Assembly: GCA_016880505.1 (NCBI GenBank)
Contig: JAEHDI010000989.1
Span: 1-9,470 of the forward strand
Source: Bryobacterales bacterium
GTDB taxonomy: Bacteria; Acidobacteriota; Terriglobia; Bryobacterales; Bryobacteraceae
DNA length: 9,470 bases
Direction of reading: 5' to 3'
Numbering within the stretch: position 1 is the stretch's first letter; each line of letters begins with the position of its first letter. A program made the translations under genes and the position numbers. Under the pieces are notes generated by a model. The model saw nothing but the letters and a program-made list of their open reading frames with translations. It was not told the origin of the DNA and made no database searches. This document shows positions 1 through 6,308 of the stretch, piece after piece.

Positions 1-978
1 ACCGGCAAGCGCGGCGACCACGATGTCGGGAATGCCGTCGTTGTCGTAGTCGCGGAAGTCCGCCCCCATTGCGGAGATGGGGCGGGCGTGGTCGGCCATG
101 GCCACACCGGACTCCAGCGCCACCTCCTCGAACTTGCCGTTTCCAAGATTGTGGAACAGAGAGTTGGGGATCTTGTCGTTGGTGACGAAAACATCCATGA
201 AGCCGTCCAAGTCGTAGTCGGCCAAAGCGACGCTCATTCCCTTCCCAACGTGGTGGGCGATGCCGGCGCTCTCGGACACGTCCTCAAAGGTGCCGTCGCC
301 ACGGTTCCGGTAAAGCGTGTTCGGCAAACCCCGGAAGTGTTTCGGGTGACAGTAGGCGCGGACATTCTTGACGGAGTCGCCGCAGAACGGAGCCTTGTCG
401 GGAATCCAGTCGAGGTAATTCACGACGAACAGATCGAGGCGGCCGTCGTTATCGTAGTCAAGCCAGCCTCCGGCGATGGACCACAGGTCGCTCTTGATGC
501 CGGCTTTGGCGGTGACCTCCTCGAACCTGCCGTTACCGAGGTTGTGGTAGAGGTGGTTAGATCGCACCCCCGCGACGAACAGGTCCGTACGGCCATCGTT
601 GTCGTAGTCGGCGGCGGAAGCCCCAATAGAATAACCCGTGCCAGCAAGTCCGGTCTCCGCGGTGACGTCCTTGAACTTCATTCCACCCAGGTTGCGGAAC
701 AGTCGGTTGTGAAACTTGGACTCCTTCTTTTCCAGGGTCGGCACGGATGCGCCATTCGTGAAAAAGATGTCCGTAAGGCCGTCGCCGTCGTAGTCAAACA
801 CAGCGACGCCGCCGGCCATGGTCTCGATGATCTGCTTCTCGGGGGTGGGATTGTTTTCGAGAACAAACCGCAGGCCCGCGGCTTCCGCAACGTTCCGGAA
901 TTGGATGGGCGGCGACTGCGGGGACGAAACCGCCGCCGACAACCAGAGGAAACAGAAGACCCTACGAATGTACGCCAT
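1..978 (-). CDS. Secreted FG-GAP repeat protein, CRTAC1/ASPIC-UnbV type (partial, C-terminus off window)
   Basis: The frame is open without a stop from an ATG at 978 to the left edge, giving 326 visible residues. It opens with a signal peptide: MAYIRR, a hydrophobic stretch VFCFLWLSAAV, then SSP. Five FG-GAP / calcium-binding loops of the form DYDxDG follow, with first Asp at residues 62, 124, 174, 254 and 310. Between them are recurring blanks such as HNLGNGKFEEV and YRNRGDGTFEDV. Proteins of this kind fold as extracellular beta-propellers, often with a C-terminal ASPIC/UnbV domain, which here would lie beyond the window. The ligand is unknown. Its start lies 17 bases inside the end of the upstream membrane oxidoreductase gene, so the two are probably co-transcribed. 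The ribosome binding site is weak (a GGAAA about 5 bases before ATG). A long plus-strand ORF over the same bases is its codon-aligned antisense shadow. Confidence 0.9.
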   Translation of the reverse strand, partial: MAYIRRVFCFLWLSAAVSSPQSPPIQFRNVAEAAGLRFVLENNPTPEKQIIETMAGGVAVFDYDGDGLTDIFFTNGASVPTLEKKESKFHNRLFRNLGGMKFKDVTAETGLAGTGYSIGASAADYDNDGRTDLFVAGVRSNHLYHNLGNGRFEEVTAKAGIKSDLWSIAGGWLDYDNDGRLDLFVVNYLDWIPDKAPFCGDSVKNVRAYCHPKHFRGLPNTLYRNRGDGTFEDVSESAGIAHHVGKGMSVALADYDLDGFMDVFVTNDKIPNSLFHNLGNGKFEEVALESGVAMADHARPISAMGADFRDYDNDGIPDIVVAALAG

Positions 979-2836
979 CGGTTTCCGAGGGCCCACAGAG
1001 TGAAGCGGCCGCCAGTTGCGCGATGTCCGTCAGCATCGGAGGCTTCTCGCTCAGTGTCGCGAGGGCATCGCGGAACATGCTGTGGCAGAAGGGACAGGCA
1101 GCGGCGATCGTTTTCGCCCCAGTCGCCACCAGTTCCTCGGTTCGCTCTATGTTTACCCGTTTTCCTTTTTCCTCACCAAGGAACACAAGCCCGCCGCCGG
1201 CGCCACAACAGAAAGAGCGGCTGCGCGTCCGCCGCGGCTCAACCGTCTCTCCGTAAAGCCGGATCACATCGCGAGGCTCTTCGTAAGTGCCGCGGTAGCG
1301 TCCGAGGTAACACGGGTCGTGGAAGACAACGGTATCACGGGGACCACTCGCGGCCGGGAGGCGGTCCTGGTGGCGGGCGAGGAACTCGCTGTGGTGCTCA
1401 ATTTCAATGTCCGCGCCGAATTCCTTCCAGTCCTCCGATATCGTGCGGACGCAGTGCGGGCAGATCGAAACAAGCCTGCGGGCTTTGGACCGGCCAATTT
1501 CTTCTATGTTCGCTTCGGCCAGTTGGGAGAACAACAGGTCGTTTCCGAGCCTGCGCGCGGAGTCACCGGTACAGCGCTCTTTCTTTAGGACGCCGAAGGT
1601 GACCTTAAGATGCCGCAGCACGGTGGCCATGGCCAGAACGATCTCCCTCCCCTGCGGGTCGTAGGAGCCCATGCACCCCAACCAAAGGCAGTATTCCTGG
1701 GTGCCGTCATACGGCGGCAGCCCATGCTTTTCGATGAACTTGTCCCGCTCGGACGACGCGAAGCCAAGGGGATTGCCGAACCGCTCCAGGTTCAGGAACA
1801 ACTTGTTGCCGTGATCGTCATCCCATTTGCCTGTATTGACGGCGCCGCGGCGCAGGCCGACGATCACCGGCAGGTGCTGGATTCCAACCGGGCATTGATA
1901 CTCGCAGGCGCCGCAGGTTGTGCACTGGAAGGCCGCCTCCTGTGAAAGATGCCTCCCGATCAAAGGAGCCTCCGCCATGGCTCCGTTCTCATTCAAATAC
2001 CGGCGTACTCCGAGAATGATCTCCTTCGGATTCAGGACCTTGCCTGTGTTGTAGGCCGGGCAGTGTTCCGTGCAGCGCCCGCACTCGACGCAGGTGTAGG
2101 CCTGAAGGGTGACAATCCGCGTGAGATCCCGGCCCGTATCGAGACCGAAGTCTTCGTCGCCCGCGAGAGGCGGAATACGGCTGAACGAGGGCCGCTTCAG
2201 GAACACCGTCACCGGGCTGAGCAGCAAGTGCAGATGCTTCGTATGCGGGATCAGCGGGAGAAATACCAACAGTGCCAACGTATGCGCCCACCAGTTGATT
2301 CGTGCCGCCGGACTCCCCTCCGTGACGAAGAATGTCGCCAGGTAGGTCGCCATCAGGAAAAAGATCAGGAAGGCGATCAGACCCGATTCCGGAGAAATCT
2401 CCCCCAGCCATTTCGGCCTTGCAACGAACCGCCGGATCGCGAGTCCGGCGATCGACAGACCGGCGGCGACGGCGAACACGGCGGCTACGATGAAGTACAG
2501 CCGCCCGAATCTGCCATCGCGAGGAATGAGTTCCAGGCCCAGCCCTTCCGCGAGGTGATTGATCGTCACCAGCGCGAATGCGCAGAATCCCCAAAACACA
2601 AAGGCGTGCGCCATGCCCGGCAACGGGCGATCCCGGATCACGTGCACTTGGAGCATCACCTCCCCGAAGAAGGCGCGCATGCGCGGGAGGAGCGGCCGGA
2701 GTTGGAAGTCCGGGTCTCTCCGGGAACGCCGAATGACGGCGGCGACTCTTCCGAACCGCCGCCAAAACGTGAGTGCGGAAGCGGTTAGCAGCACCAGGAA
2801 GAGCAAGACTTCCCACGGAGAGGGACCGGCTATCAT
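962..2836 (-). CDS. Membrane heme b / Fe-S / CCG-domain oxidoreductase, EMO (ETF:menaquinone oxidoreductase)-like
   Basis: 624 residues from the ATG at 2836. Residues 1-215 form a NarI-like membrane domain with segments near 8-25, 76-95, 112-135, 152-172 and 184-205. Histidines at 65, 77, 94, 185 and 198 could ligate heme b. Next come two [4Fe-4S] motifs, C249/C252/C255/C259 and C305/C308/C311/C315. Two CCG domains follow: C388, C422, C459/C462, then C509, C543-C544, C581/C584. In the first, the usual Cys pair reads CT (T423). This is the layout of HdrDE-type proteins and of the integral-membrane ETF:menaquinone oxidoreductase (EMO) known from syntrophic and related bacteria, which pass electrons between electron-transfer flavoprotein and the quinone pool. 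No etfAB genes lie in the window, so the donor is inferred. An in-frame extension to 3040 exists, but it would run through the divergent promoter and into the neighbouring gene, and its extra 68 residues look like no known domain, so I start at 2836. Confidence 0.9.
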   Translation of the reverse strand: MIAGPSPWEVLLFLVLLTASALTFWRRFGRVAAVIRRSRRDPDFQLRPLLPRMRAFFGEVMLQVHVIRDRPLPGMAHAFVFWGFCAFALVTINHLAEGLGLELIPRDGRFGRLYFIVAAVFAVAAGLSIAGLAIRRFVARPKWLGEISPESGLIAFLIFFLMATYLATFFVTEGSPAARINWWAHTLALLVFLPLIPHTKHLHLLLSPVTVFLKRPSFSRIPPLAGDEDFGLDTGRDLTRIVTLQAYTCVECGRCTEHCPAYNTGKVLNPKEIILGVRRYLNENGAMAEAPLIGRHLSQEAAFQCTTCGACEYQCPVGIQHLPVIVGLRRGAVNTGKWDDDHGNKLFLNLERFGNPLGFASSERDKFIEKHGLPPYDGTQEYCLWLGCMGSYDPQGREIVLAMATVLRHLKVTFGVLKKERCTGDSARRLGNDLLFSQLAEANIEEIGRSKARRLVSICPHCVRTISEDWKEFGADIEIEHHSEFLARHQDRLPAASGPRDTVVFHDPCYLGRYRGTYEEPRDVIRLYGETVEPRRTRSRSFCCGAGGGLVFLGEEKGKRVNIERTEELVATGAKTIAAACPFCHSMFRDALATLSEKPPMLTDIAQLAAASLCGPSETDGVHS

Positions 2837-2859
2837 GCTTGCTCTGAATGTAACATGAC

Positions 2860-2869
2860 GCGAATTCGC
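2860..2869. repeat. Perfect 10-bp palindrome between divergent genes
   Basis: GCGAATTCGC is a perfect inverted repeat near the centre of the 63-base gap between the membrane oxidoreductase (minus) and the UDP-xylose synthase (plus). It abuts the TACAAT at 2870 that could be the plus-strand -10. It could be an operator affecting both genes. A 10-bp palindrome also arises by chance fairly often, and no regulator can be assigned. Confidence 0.3.
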
Positions 2870-2875
2870 TACAAT
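2870..2875 (+). promoter_or_regulatory. Possible -10 box for the UDP-xylose synthase gene
   Basis: TACAAT matches five of six bases of the sigma-70 -10 box and would place the transcript start near 2882. That leaves a short leader holding the ribosome binding site. No convincing -35 hexamer is found 16-18 bases upstream, so the call is weak. Confidence 0.35.
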
Positions 2876-2887
2876 GAGAGCTTCTCC

Positions 2888-2893
2888 GGGAGG
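2888..2893 (+). promoter_or_regulatory. Ribosome binding site that fixes a TTG start
   Basis: GGGAGG lies six bases before a TTG codon at 2900 and after the upstream in-frame ATG at 2855. It selects TTG 2900 as the start, because the Rossmann nucleotide-binding motif begins within five residues of that codon, as is normal for the family. Confidence 0.75.
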
Positions 2894-2899
2894 TTTTAT

Positions 2900-3838
2900 T
2901 TGAATCTTCTTGTTTCGGGAGCAGCCGGGTTCATCGGCTCGCATCTCTGTGATCGCCTGCTCGCCGAAGGGCATTCCGTGCTCGGCCTCGACAATCTGCT
3001 TACCGGCTCCCGGGACAACATCGCTCACCTCGAGCGGCATTCGCGGTTCGAGTTCCGCCGGCAGGACGTCAGCAAGTCATTCGATGCCAGCGGCGACTTT
3101 GACGGCGTGCTCCATCTCGCTTCTCCCGCGAGTCCGAAGGATTACCTCGGACTCCCCGTCGAGACGTTGGAGGTTAGTTCGTGTGGAACCAGGAACATGC
3201 TGGAGGTCGCGCGCCGGTGCAACGCACGCTTCCTGCTGACGTCGACATCCGAGGCTTACGGCGATCCGGCGGAGCATCCGCAGTCGGAGTCCTACTGGGG
3301 TAACGTCAACCCCGTCGGTCTCCGCTCATGCTACGACGAAGGCAAGCGCTTTGCCGAGGCGCTGACGATGGCGTACCACCGCACATTCGGGCTGCGGACC
3401 AGCATCGCCCGTATCTTCAATACCTACGGGCCGCGGATGAAGTTGAAGGACGGGCGCGTCGTTCCAACATTCCTGGACCAGGCCTTGCGCCGGCAGCCGG
3501 TCACCGTTTTCGGTGATGGTACGCAAACCCGCAGCTTCTGCTATGTGAGTGACATGGTCGAAGGGCTGTACCGGCTCTTTCTGTCCGAGGAACGCTATCC
3601 TATCAACCTCGGTAATCCAGTGGAGATGTCGATCCGGGAGTTTGCCGAGTACATCTGCCGGCTTACGGGTGTCCCGTTCAAGGCCGAGTATAAACCGCTG
3701 CCTGCCGACGACCCGAAGAAAAGACGGCCGAACATCTCCAAGGCAAGAAAGTCGCTCGGCTGGGAGCCGCACGTGTCGCTTGAGGACGGACTCCGCAAGA
3801 CGATCGAGTATTTCCGGCCGCGGATGACGTTTATCTGA
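2900..3838 (+). CDS. uxs: UDP-glucuronate decarboxylase (UDP-xylose synthase), extended SDR family
   Basis: Converts UDP-glucuronate to UDP-xylose in the cytoplasm using tightly bound NAD, supplying xylose for surface glycans. With the TTG start the protein is 312 residues, the normal length for bacterial forms. Visible features are the NAD-binding GAAGFIG at residues 7-13, the TSE catalytic segment at 116-118 followed by AYGDP, and the YxxxK pair Y145/K149 within the family signature RSCYDEGKR. FNTYGPRM (173-180), RSFCYVSD (211-218) and the DDPKKRRPNISKA block (270-282) follow, with LGWEP near the end. These fit UXS better than dTDP-glucose dehydratase or GalE. It is on the opposite strand to both neighbours and its last 8 bases overlap the end of the DUF3501 gene, so it splits two redox gene groups. 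No glycosyltransferase or UDP-glucose dehydrogenase gene lies beside it in the window. Confidence 0.9.
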   Translation: MNLLVSGAAGFIGSHLCDRLLAEGHSVLGLDNLLTGSRDNIAHLERHSRFEFRRQDVSKSFDASGDFDGVLHLASPASPKDYLGLPVETLEVSSCGTRNMLEVARRCNARFLLTSTSEAYGDPAEHPQSESYWGNVNPVGLRSCYDEGKRFAEALTMAYHRTFGLRTSIARIFNTYGPRMKLKDGRVVPTFLDQALRRQPVTVFGDGTQTRSFCYVSDMVEGLYRLFLSEERYPINLGNPVEMSIREFAEYICRLTGVPFKAEYKPLPADDPKKRRPNISKARKSLGWEPHVSLEDGLRKTIEYFRPRMTFI

Positions 3839-4403
3839 GGTCGCCTGCCAGTTCGGCGATCTGTTCGGTACTGAGCGCCTGCTCGCTCCGGTACTTCGGG
3901 TGATCCACGAAGATTCTCGCTCCGCCGGTGAATCGTGCGGTGTGCTCCGGCGCAAGGTCGAATTTCATGTACTGCACCGAACTGATCCGGCCGCCGGAGA
4001 TCTGGCGACCGTCGAACCTGGCCCGTACCGGACGCAGGTCCCCCACGGCCAGCCAGACGTGGTTCTCCAGGCCGAGCAACTCCCTTAGCCACACATCCCG
4101 CTCCTCCGGGGTCTCGTATTCGATAAACAAGCTGGCGCTCAGGCCGTTTTCCGCCGGAATGAGTTCGTTGTACGTTTCGACTTCGTGAGCGATGTCCTCC
4201 AACCGGACAGTCCGCTCGATGCGAATCATCTCCTGGATCTGATACCGCACGGTATCGTGATTCTCGAACAGGAACGTGAGATGATCCCCGACCCGGACAC
4301 GACGCCTGTCCTTGAGGGCCATGATTTGCGGGCGCTGGGTGCTTCGCTCAATTTCGTAGTCGGCGAGGCTTTTGATCTCCGAAATCGAAACACGCTCGAT
4401 CAC
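3831..4403 (-). CDS. DUF3501 family protein
   Basis: 190 residues from a GTG start at 4403. It shows the blocks I associate with DUF3501: RRRVRVG at 33-39, LTFLFEN at 42-48 followed by DTVRYQIQEM to 59, then ETYNELIP at 76-83 and SASLFIEYETP. No signal peptide, membrane segment or cysteine is present, so it is cytoplasmic and unlikely to bind an Fe-S cluster. The biochemical function is unknown. The start codon overlaps the TGA of the upstream Fe-S oxidoreductase as GTGA (4400-4403), with AAGGAG 11 bases before it. This implies translational coupling and a shared job. The family is commonly found beside rubrerythrin and a GlpC-like oxidoreductase, as here. The GTG is supported by the position of the conserved N-terminal blocks; the next internal Met (28) would remove part of the domain. 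Confidence 0.9.
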   Translation of the reverse strand: MIERVSISEIKSLADYEIERSTQRPQIMALKDRRRVRVGDHLTFLFENHDTVRYQIQEMIRIERTVRLEDIAHEVETYNELIPAENGLSASLFIEYETPEERDVWLRELLGLENHVWLAVGDLRPVRARFDGRQISGGRISSVQYMKFDLAPEHTARFTGGARIFVDHPKYRSEQALSTEQIAELAGDLR

Positions 4404-5731
4404 TTCGCTGATTTCTCCTTGGGCTCGATGCTCTTCGGAAAACCGTCTTCGCGGTAGGCGCGGGCCAGCACTTGAATCGGGTGAATGGGTCTGGCGCCCA
4501 GCGCCTGCTCGAAGTGGACCGCGGCCAGCGGGCAGTCGGTGGCAGTGACTTCGGGCTCCGCGGCGGCCATCTCATCGAACGCCTTCTTCCCCGCGAGCAT
4601 CGAGAGTGGAAAGAACTCCTTCTTCATCGCCCACGTGCCATCGTGACCGCAACACTGGTCCACCAGTTTGATCGTGGCGCCCGGGATCAACCTCATCACG
4701 TCCCGAGAGCGGTACCCGATGTTCTGGGCCTTGAGGTGGCAGGGAAGGTGGTAGGCGATCTTGCCGGGCGTGGATCGGAAGTCCCGGTTGAACTTGCCTT
4801 CCTGCTTGAGTTGAAACAGGAATTCGCACAAGTCCATCGTCGCCCCGGTGACGGCCTTCGCCTCCGGAGTGCCCAGCAGTTCGGCATACTCCTTGCGAAG
4901 CATGTACGAACAGGTCGGGTTGATCGCCAGGATCTTCTTGCCGGCTTGCACCTGAGGGTAGAGCGCCTCGACGTTGCTCTGCGCGAAGCGTTTGGCGAGG
5001 TCGACGTCCCCGGACTCGAGCGCAGGCATTCCGCAGCAGTTCTGCTTCGGCAGCGCCAGCGAGATGCCGTTCTTCGCAAAGACTTCGACGGTGTCCTTAG
5101 CCAGTTGCGGGTTGTTGTGGTTCGCAAAGCAGGTGACGAAGAGCACGGCGCGTGACGTGTCGCCCGCCGGCACGGGCCGCTTATGGAACCAATCCTCGAA
5201 CGTTTCTCCGTGGAACTCGGGCAGCCGCTTGTCGCGGTGAATGCCGAGAGTCATTTCGAGCGCGCGCCGCATCAGCGGCTGCCGGTTGGCCCAGTTTGCC
5301 AGGGCGGGCGTGAGTCCGGCGACCTTGCCGAGCATCTCCGGCCGGGCGAGGACCCGGGAACGCAAATCGATGCCGCGCTCCTTCTTTCGGACTGCGTTCA
5401 TCCGTAGCAGGAGCCGCGGAAAATCAAGCTGGAACTCGTGGCCATCGTCGGGTGTGTACGGACACTTCACGTAGCACAGCTTGCATTGGTAGCAGGTGTC
5501 GATGACACGGTCGACCTCCGCCGGAGCCAGCCCCCGCACATTACCGTCATGGCGGTCCACTGCCTGAAACAACTCGGGGAACGACGGGCAGAGATTGAAG
5601 CAGAGGCGGCAACCGTGGCAGATGTCGAATATCCGGTCGACTTCCTGTTGCAGCAGCGGCCTGTCCCAGTAGATGGGCGCATTGGGGTTGTAGCTCAACC
5701 CCGGAGAGGGGGCGCCATGAATGATGGACAT
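4400..5731 (-). CDS. Soluble Fe-S oxidoreductase with two CCG domains (GlpC/HdrD-like)
   Basis: 443 residues without membrane segments. Two N-terminal [4Fe-4S] motifs are C38/C41/C44/C48 and C80/C83/C86/C90. Two cysteine-rich CCG modules follow: C201, C232-C233, C274, and C331, C360-C361, C400. In both modules the last CxxC is reduced to a single Cys (CSYM and CPLA), so any cluster there is not of the standard HdrB kind. Such proteins resemble GlpC and are named heterodisulfide reductase-related. They are thought to relay electrons, but the substrate of this one is unknown. It sits between rubrerythrin and DUF3501, and overlaps the latter by four bases (GTGA). A role as electron donor or acceptor for the rubrerythrin is inferred. 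No Shine-Dalgarno is seen before the ATG at 5731. The next Met is residue 111, inside the protein, so the start is not in doubt. Confidence 0.9.
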   Translation of the reverse strand: MSIIHGAPSPGLSYNPNAPIYWDRPLLQQEVDRIFDICHGCRLCFNLCPSFPELFQAVDRHDGNVRGLAPAEVDRVIDTCYQCKLCYVKCPYTPDDGHEFQLDFPRLLLRMNAVRKKERGIDLRSRVLARPEMLGKVAGLTPALANWANRQPLMRRALEMTLGIHRDKRLPEFHGETFEDWFHKRPVPAGDTSRAVLFVTCFANHNNPQLAKDTVEVFAKNGISLALPKQNCCGMPALESGDVDLAKRFAQSNVEALYPQVQAGKKILAINPTCSYMLRKEYAELLGTPEAKAVTGATMDLCEFLFQLKQEGKFNRDFRSTPGKIAYHLPCHLKAQNIGYRSRDVMRLIPGATIKLVDQCCGHDGTWAMKKEFFPLSMLAGKKAFDEMAAAEPEVTATDCPLAAVHFEQALGARPIHPIQVLARAYREDGFPKSIEPKEKSAK

Positions 5732-5743
5732 GTGTTGGAGACC

Positions 5744-5811
5744 GAAACGGGGACAGGAGGCACACGACCCGGATTGACTACAACCGGATCGGCGAAACCC
5801 GTCCCCGCTTC
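5744..5811 (-). promoter_or_regulatory. Nested hairpin between rubrerythrin and Fe-S oxidoreductase genes
   Basis: Arms at 5744-5754 and 5801-5811 are complementary over 11 bases with one mismatch (core CGGGGAC / GTCCCCG). Inside, 5769-5776 and 5781-5787 form a second stem (CCGG plus TTG/CAA with one bulged A, loop ACTA). The element fills most of the 87-base gap and ends 12 bases before the ATG of the downstream gene. No U-tract follows, so it does not look like an intrinsic terminator. RNA processing, stability control or translational attenuation are possible. Confidence 0.4.
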
Positions 5812-5818
5812 CTTAAGT

Positions 5819-6238
5819 TCAGGCGATGCTCTCCAGGCCCTTGCCGAAGCGGCCTGCGTGTGATTTCTCAGCCTTCGCCAAGGTTTCAAACCAGTCCGCA
5901 ATCTCGGCGAATCCTTCTTCGCGCGCGGACTTGGCCATTCCGGGGTACATGTCCGTGTACTCGTGGGTCTCGCCGGCGATCGCGGCCTTGAGGTTGTCGA
6001 CGGTTTCGCCGATGGGCAGATCCGTGGCGGGATCTCCAACACTCTTCAGGTAGTCGAGATGGCCGTGGGCGTGCCCGGTCTCGCCCTCTGCCGTGTCACG
6101 GAACAAACCTGCGATGTCTGGATGCCCCTCGACGTCGGCCTGCTTGGCAAAGTACAGATAGCGCCGGTTCGCTTGAGACTCGCCGGCGAAAGCGTCCTTC
6201 AGATTCGCGTGCGTCTTCGTTCCTTTTAGGGATGCCAT
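5819..6238 (-). CDS. rbr: Rubrerythrin-family diiron protein lacking the rubredoxin domain
   Basis: 139 residues, all of it the four-helix ferritin-like domain. The seven ligands of the rubrerythrin diiron site are present: E20 (AGESQ), E53 and H56 (EGETGH), E90 and E93 (AGETHE), E124 and H127 (AEKSH). Rubrerythrins reduce hydrogen peroxide in the cytoplasm. The classical form carries a C-terminal rubredoxin that delivers electrons. Here the protein stops after the bundle and contains no cysteine, so an outside donor is needed. The Fe-S oxidoreductase next in the operon is the obvious candidate, by inference. The ATG at 6238 is preceded by GGAGG at 6247-6251, eight bases away. It is transcribed from its own good promoter in the 70-base gap after the metal regulator. 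Length fits the short rubrerythrin (erythrin) subgroup, so it is not a truncated pseudogene. Confidence 0.95.
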   Translation of the reverse strand: MASLKGTKTHANLKDAFAGESQANRRYLYFAKQADVEGHPDIAGLFRDTAEGETGHAHGHLDYLKSVGDPATDLPIGETVDNLKAAIAGETHEYTDMYPGMAKSAREEGFAEIADWFETLAKAEKSHAGRFGKGLESIA

Positions 6239-6260
6239 TTGAGTTTCCTCCGTTCGAATC

Positions 6261-6275
6261 TTTTATTAAATAAGA
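6261..6275 (-). promoter_or_regulatory. AT-rich inverted repeat over the rubrerythrin -10 (possible Fur/PerR-type operator)
   Basis: On the minus strand TCTTATTTAATAAAA reads as a 7-1-7 inverted repeat with six of seven pairs matched; the core TTATTTAATAA is perfect. It agrees with the PerR box TTATAATNATTATAA at 9 of 14 defined positions and covers the -10 hexamer, where a repressor would block transcription. Rubrerythrin is a common PerR target. The AT-rich -10 itself produces part of the match, so this is suggestive only. The adjacent DtxR-like regulator could equally be the binder. Confidence 0.4.
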
Positions 6276-6293
6276 ACTATTATACGTTGTCAA
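6265..6293 (-). promoter_or_regulatory. Sigma-70 promoter for rubrerythrin operon
   Basis: On the minus strand a perfect -35 TTGACA (6288-6293) is followed, after 17 bases, by TTTAAT (6265-6270), five of six to the -10 consensus. The transcript would begin near 6258, about 20 bases before the ATG, with the Shine-Dalgarno inside that leader. A perfect TATAAT also lies at 6279-6284, but it is only three bases from the -35 and has no -35 of its own. The site is strikingly AT-rich against its surroundings. Confidence 0.75.
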
Positions 6294-6308
6294 CCCGGGG
6301 GGATCCGG

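Noticed and set aside
88..1602. Long plus-strand open frame of 504 codons
   Set aside because: It is antisense to the FG-GAP protein in codon-aligned register and continues over the oxidoreductase. The translation is low-complexity Val/Gly/Arg-rich with no domain, whereas the minus frames show signal peptide, FG-GAP and cysteine motifs.
1949..2788. Plus-strand open frame of 279 codons
   Set aside because: Antisense to the membrane domain of the oxidoreductase; charged Arg/Glu/Gln-rich shadow of a hydrophobic protein, with no family features.
2837..3040. N-terminal extension of the membrane oxidoreductase to an ATG at 3040
   Set aside because: It would overlap the UDP-xylose synthase start and the shared promoter region, and adds 68 residues without homology signals before a normal membrane N-terminus.
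4472..5155. Plus-strand open frame of 227 codons
   Set aside because: Antisense to the Fe-S oxidoreductase, whose cysteine motifs are clear; the plus frame has no recognisable features.
5755..5760. AGGAGG on the plus strand as a ribosome binding site
   Set aside because: No start codon at a suitable distance opens a credible plus-strand gene; the region is intergenic on the minus strand.
6294..6306. CCCGGG followed closely by GGATCC, resembling a cloning-vector polylinker
   Set aside because: The spacing differs from common polylinkers, no neighbouring polylinker sites are present, and the flanks read through into normal genomic genes.
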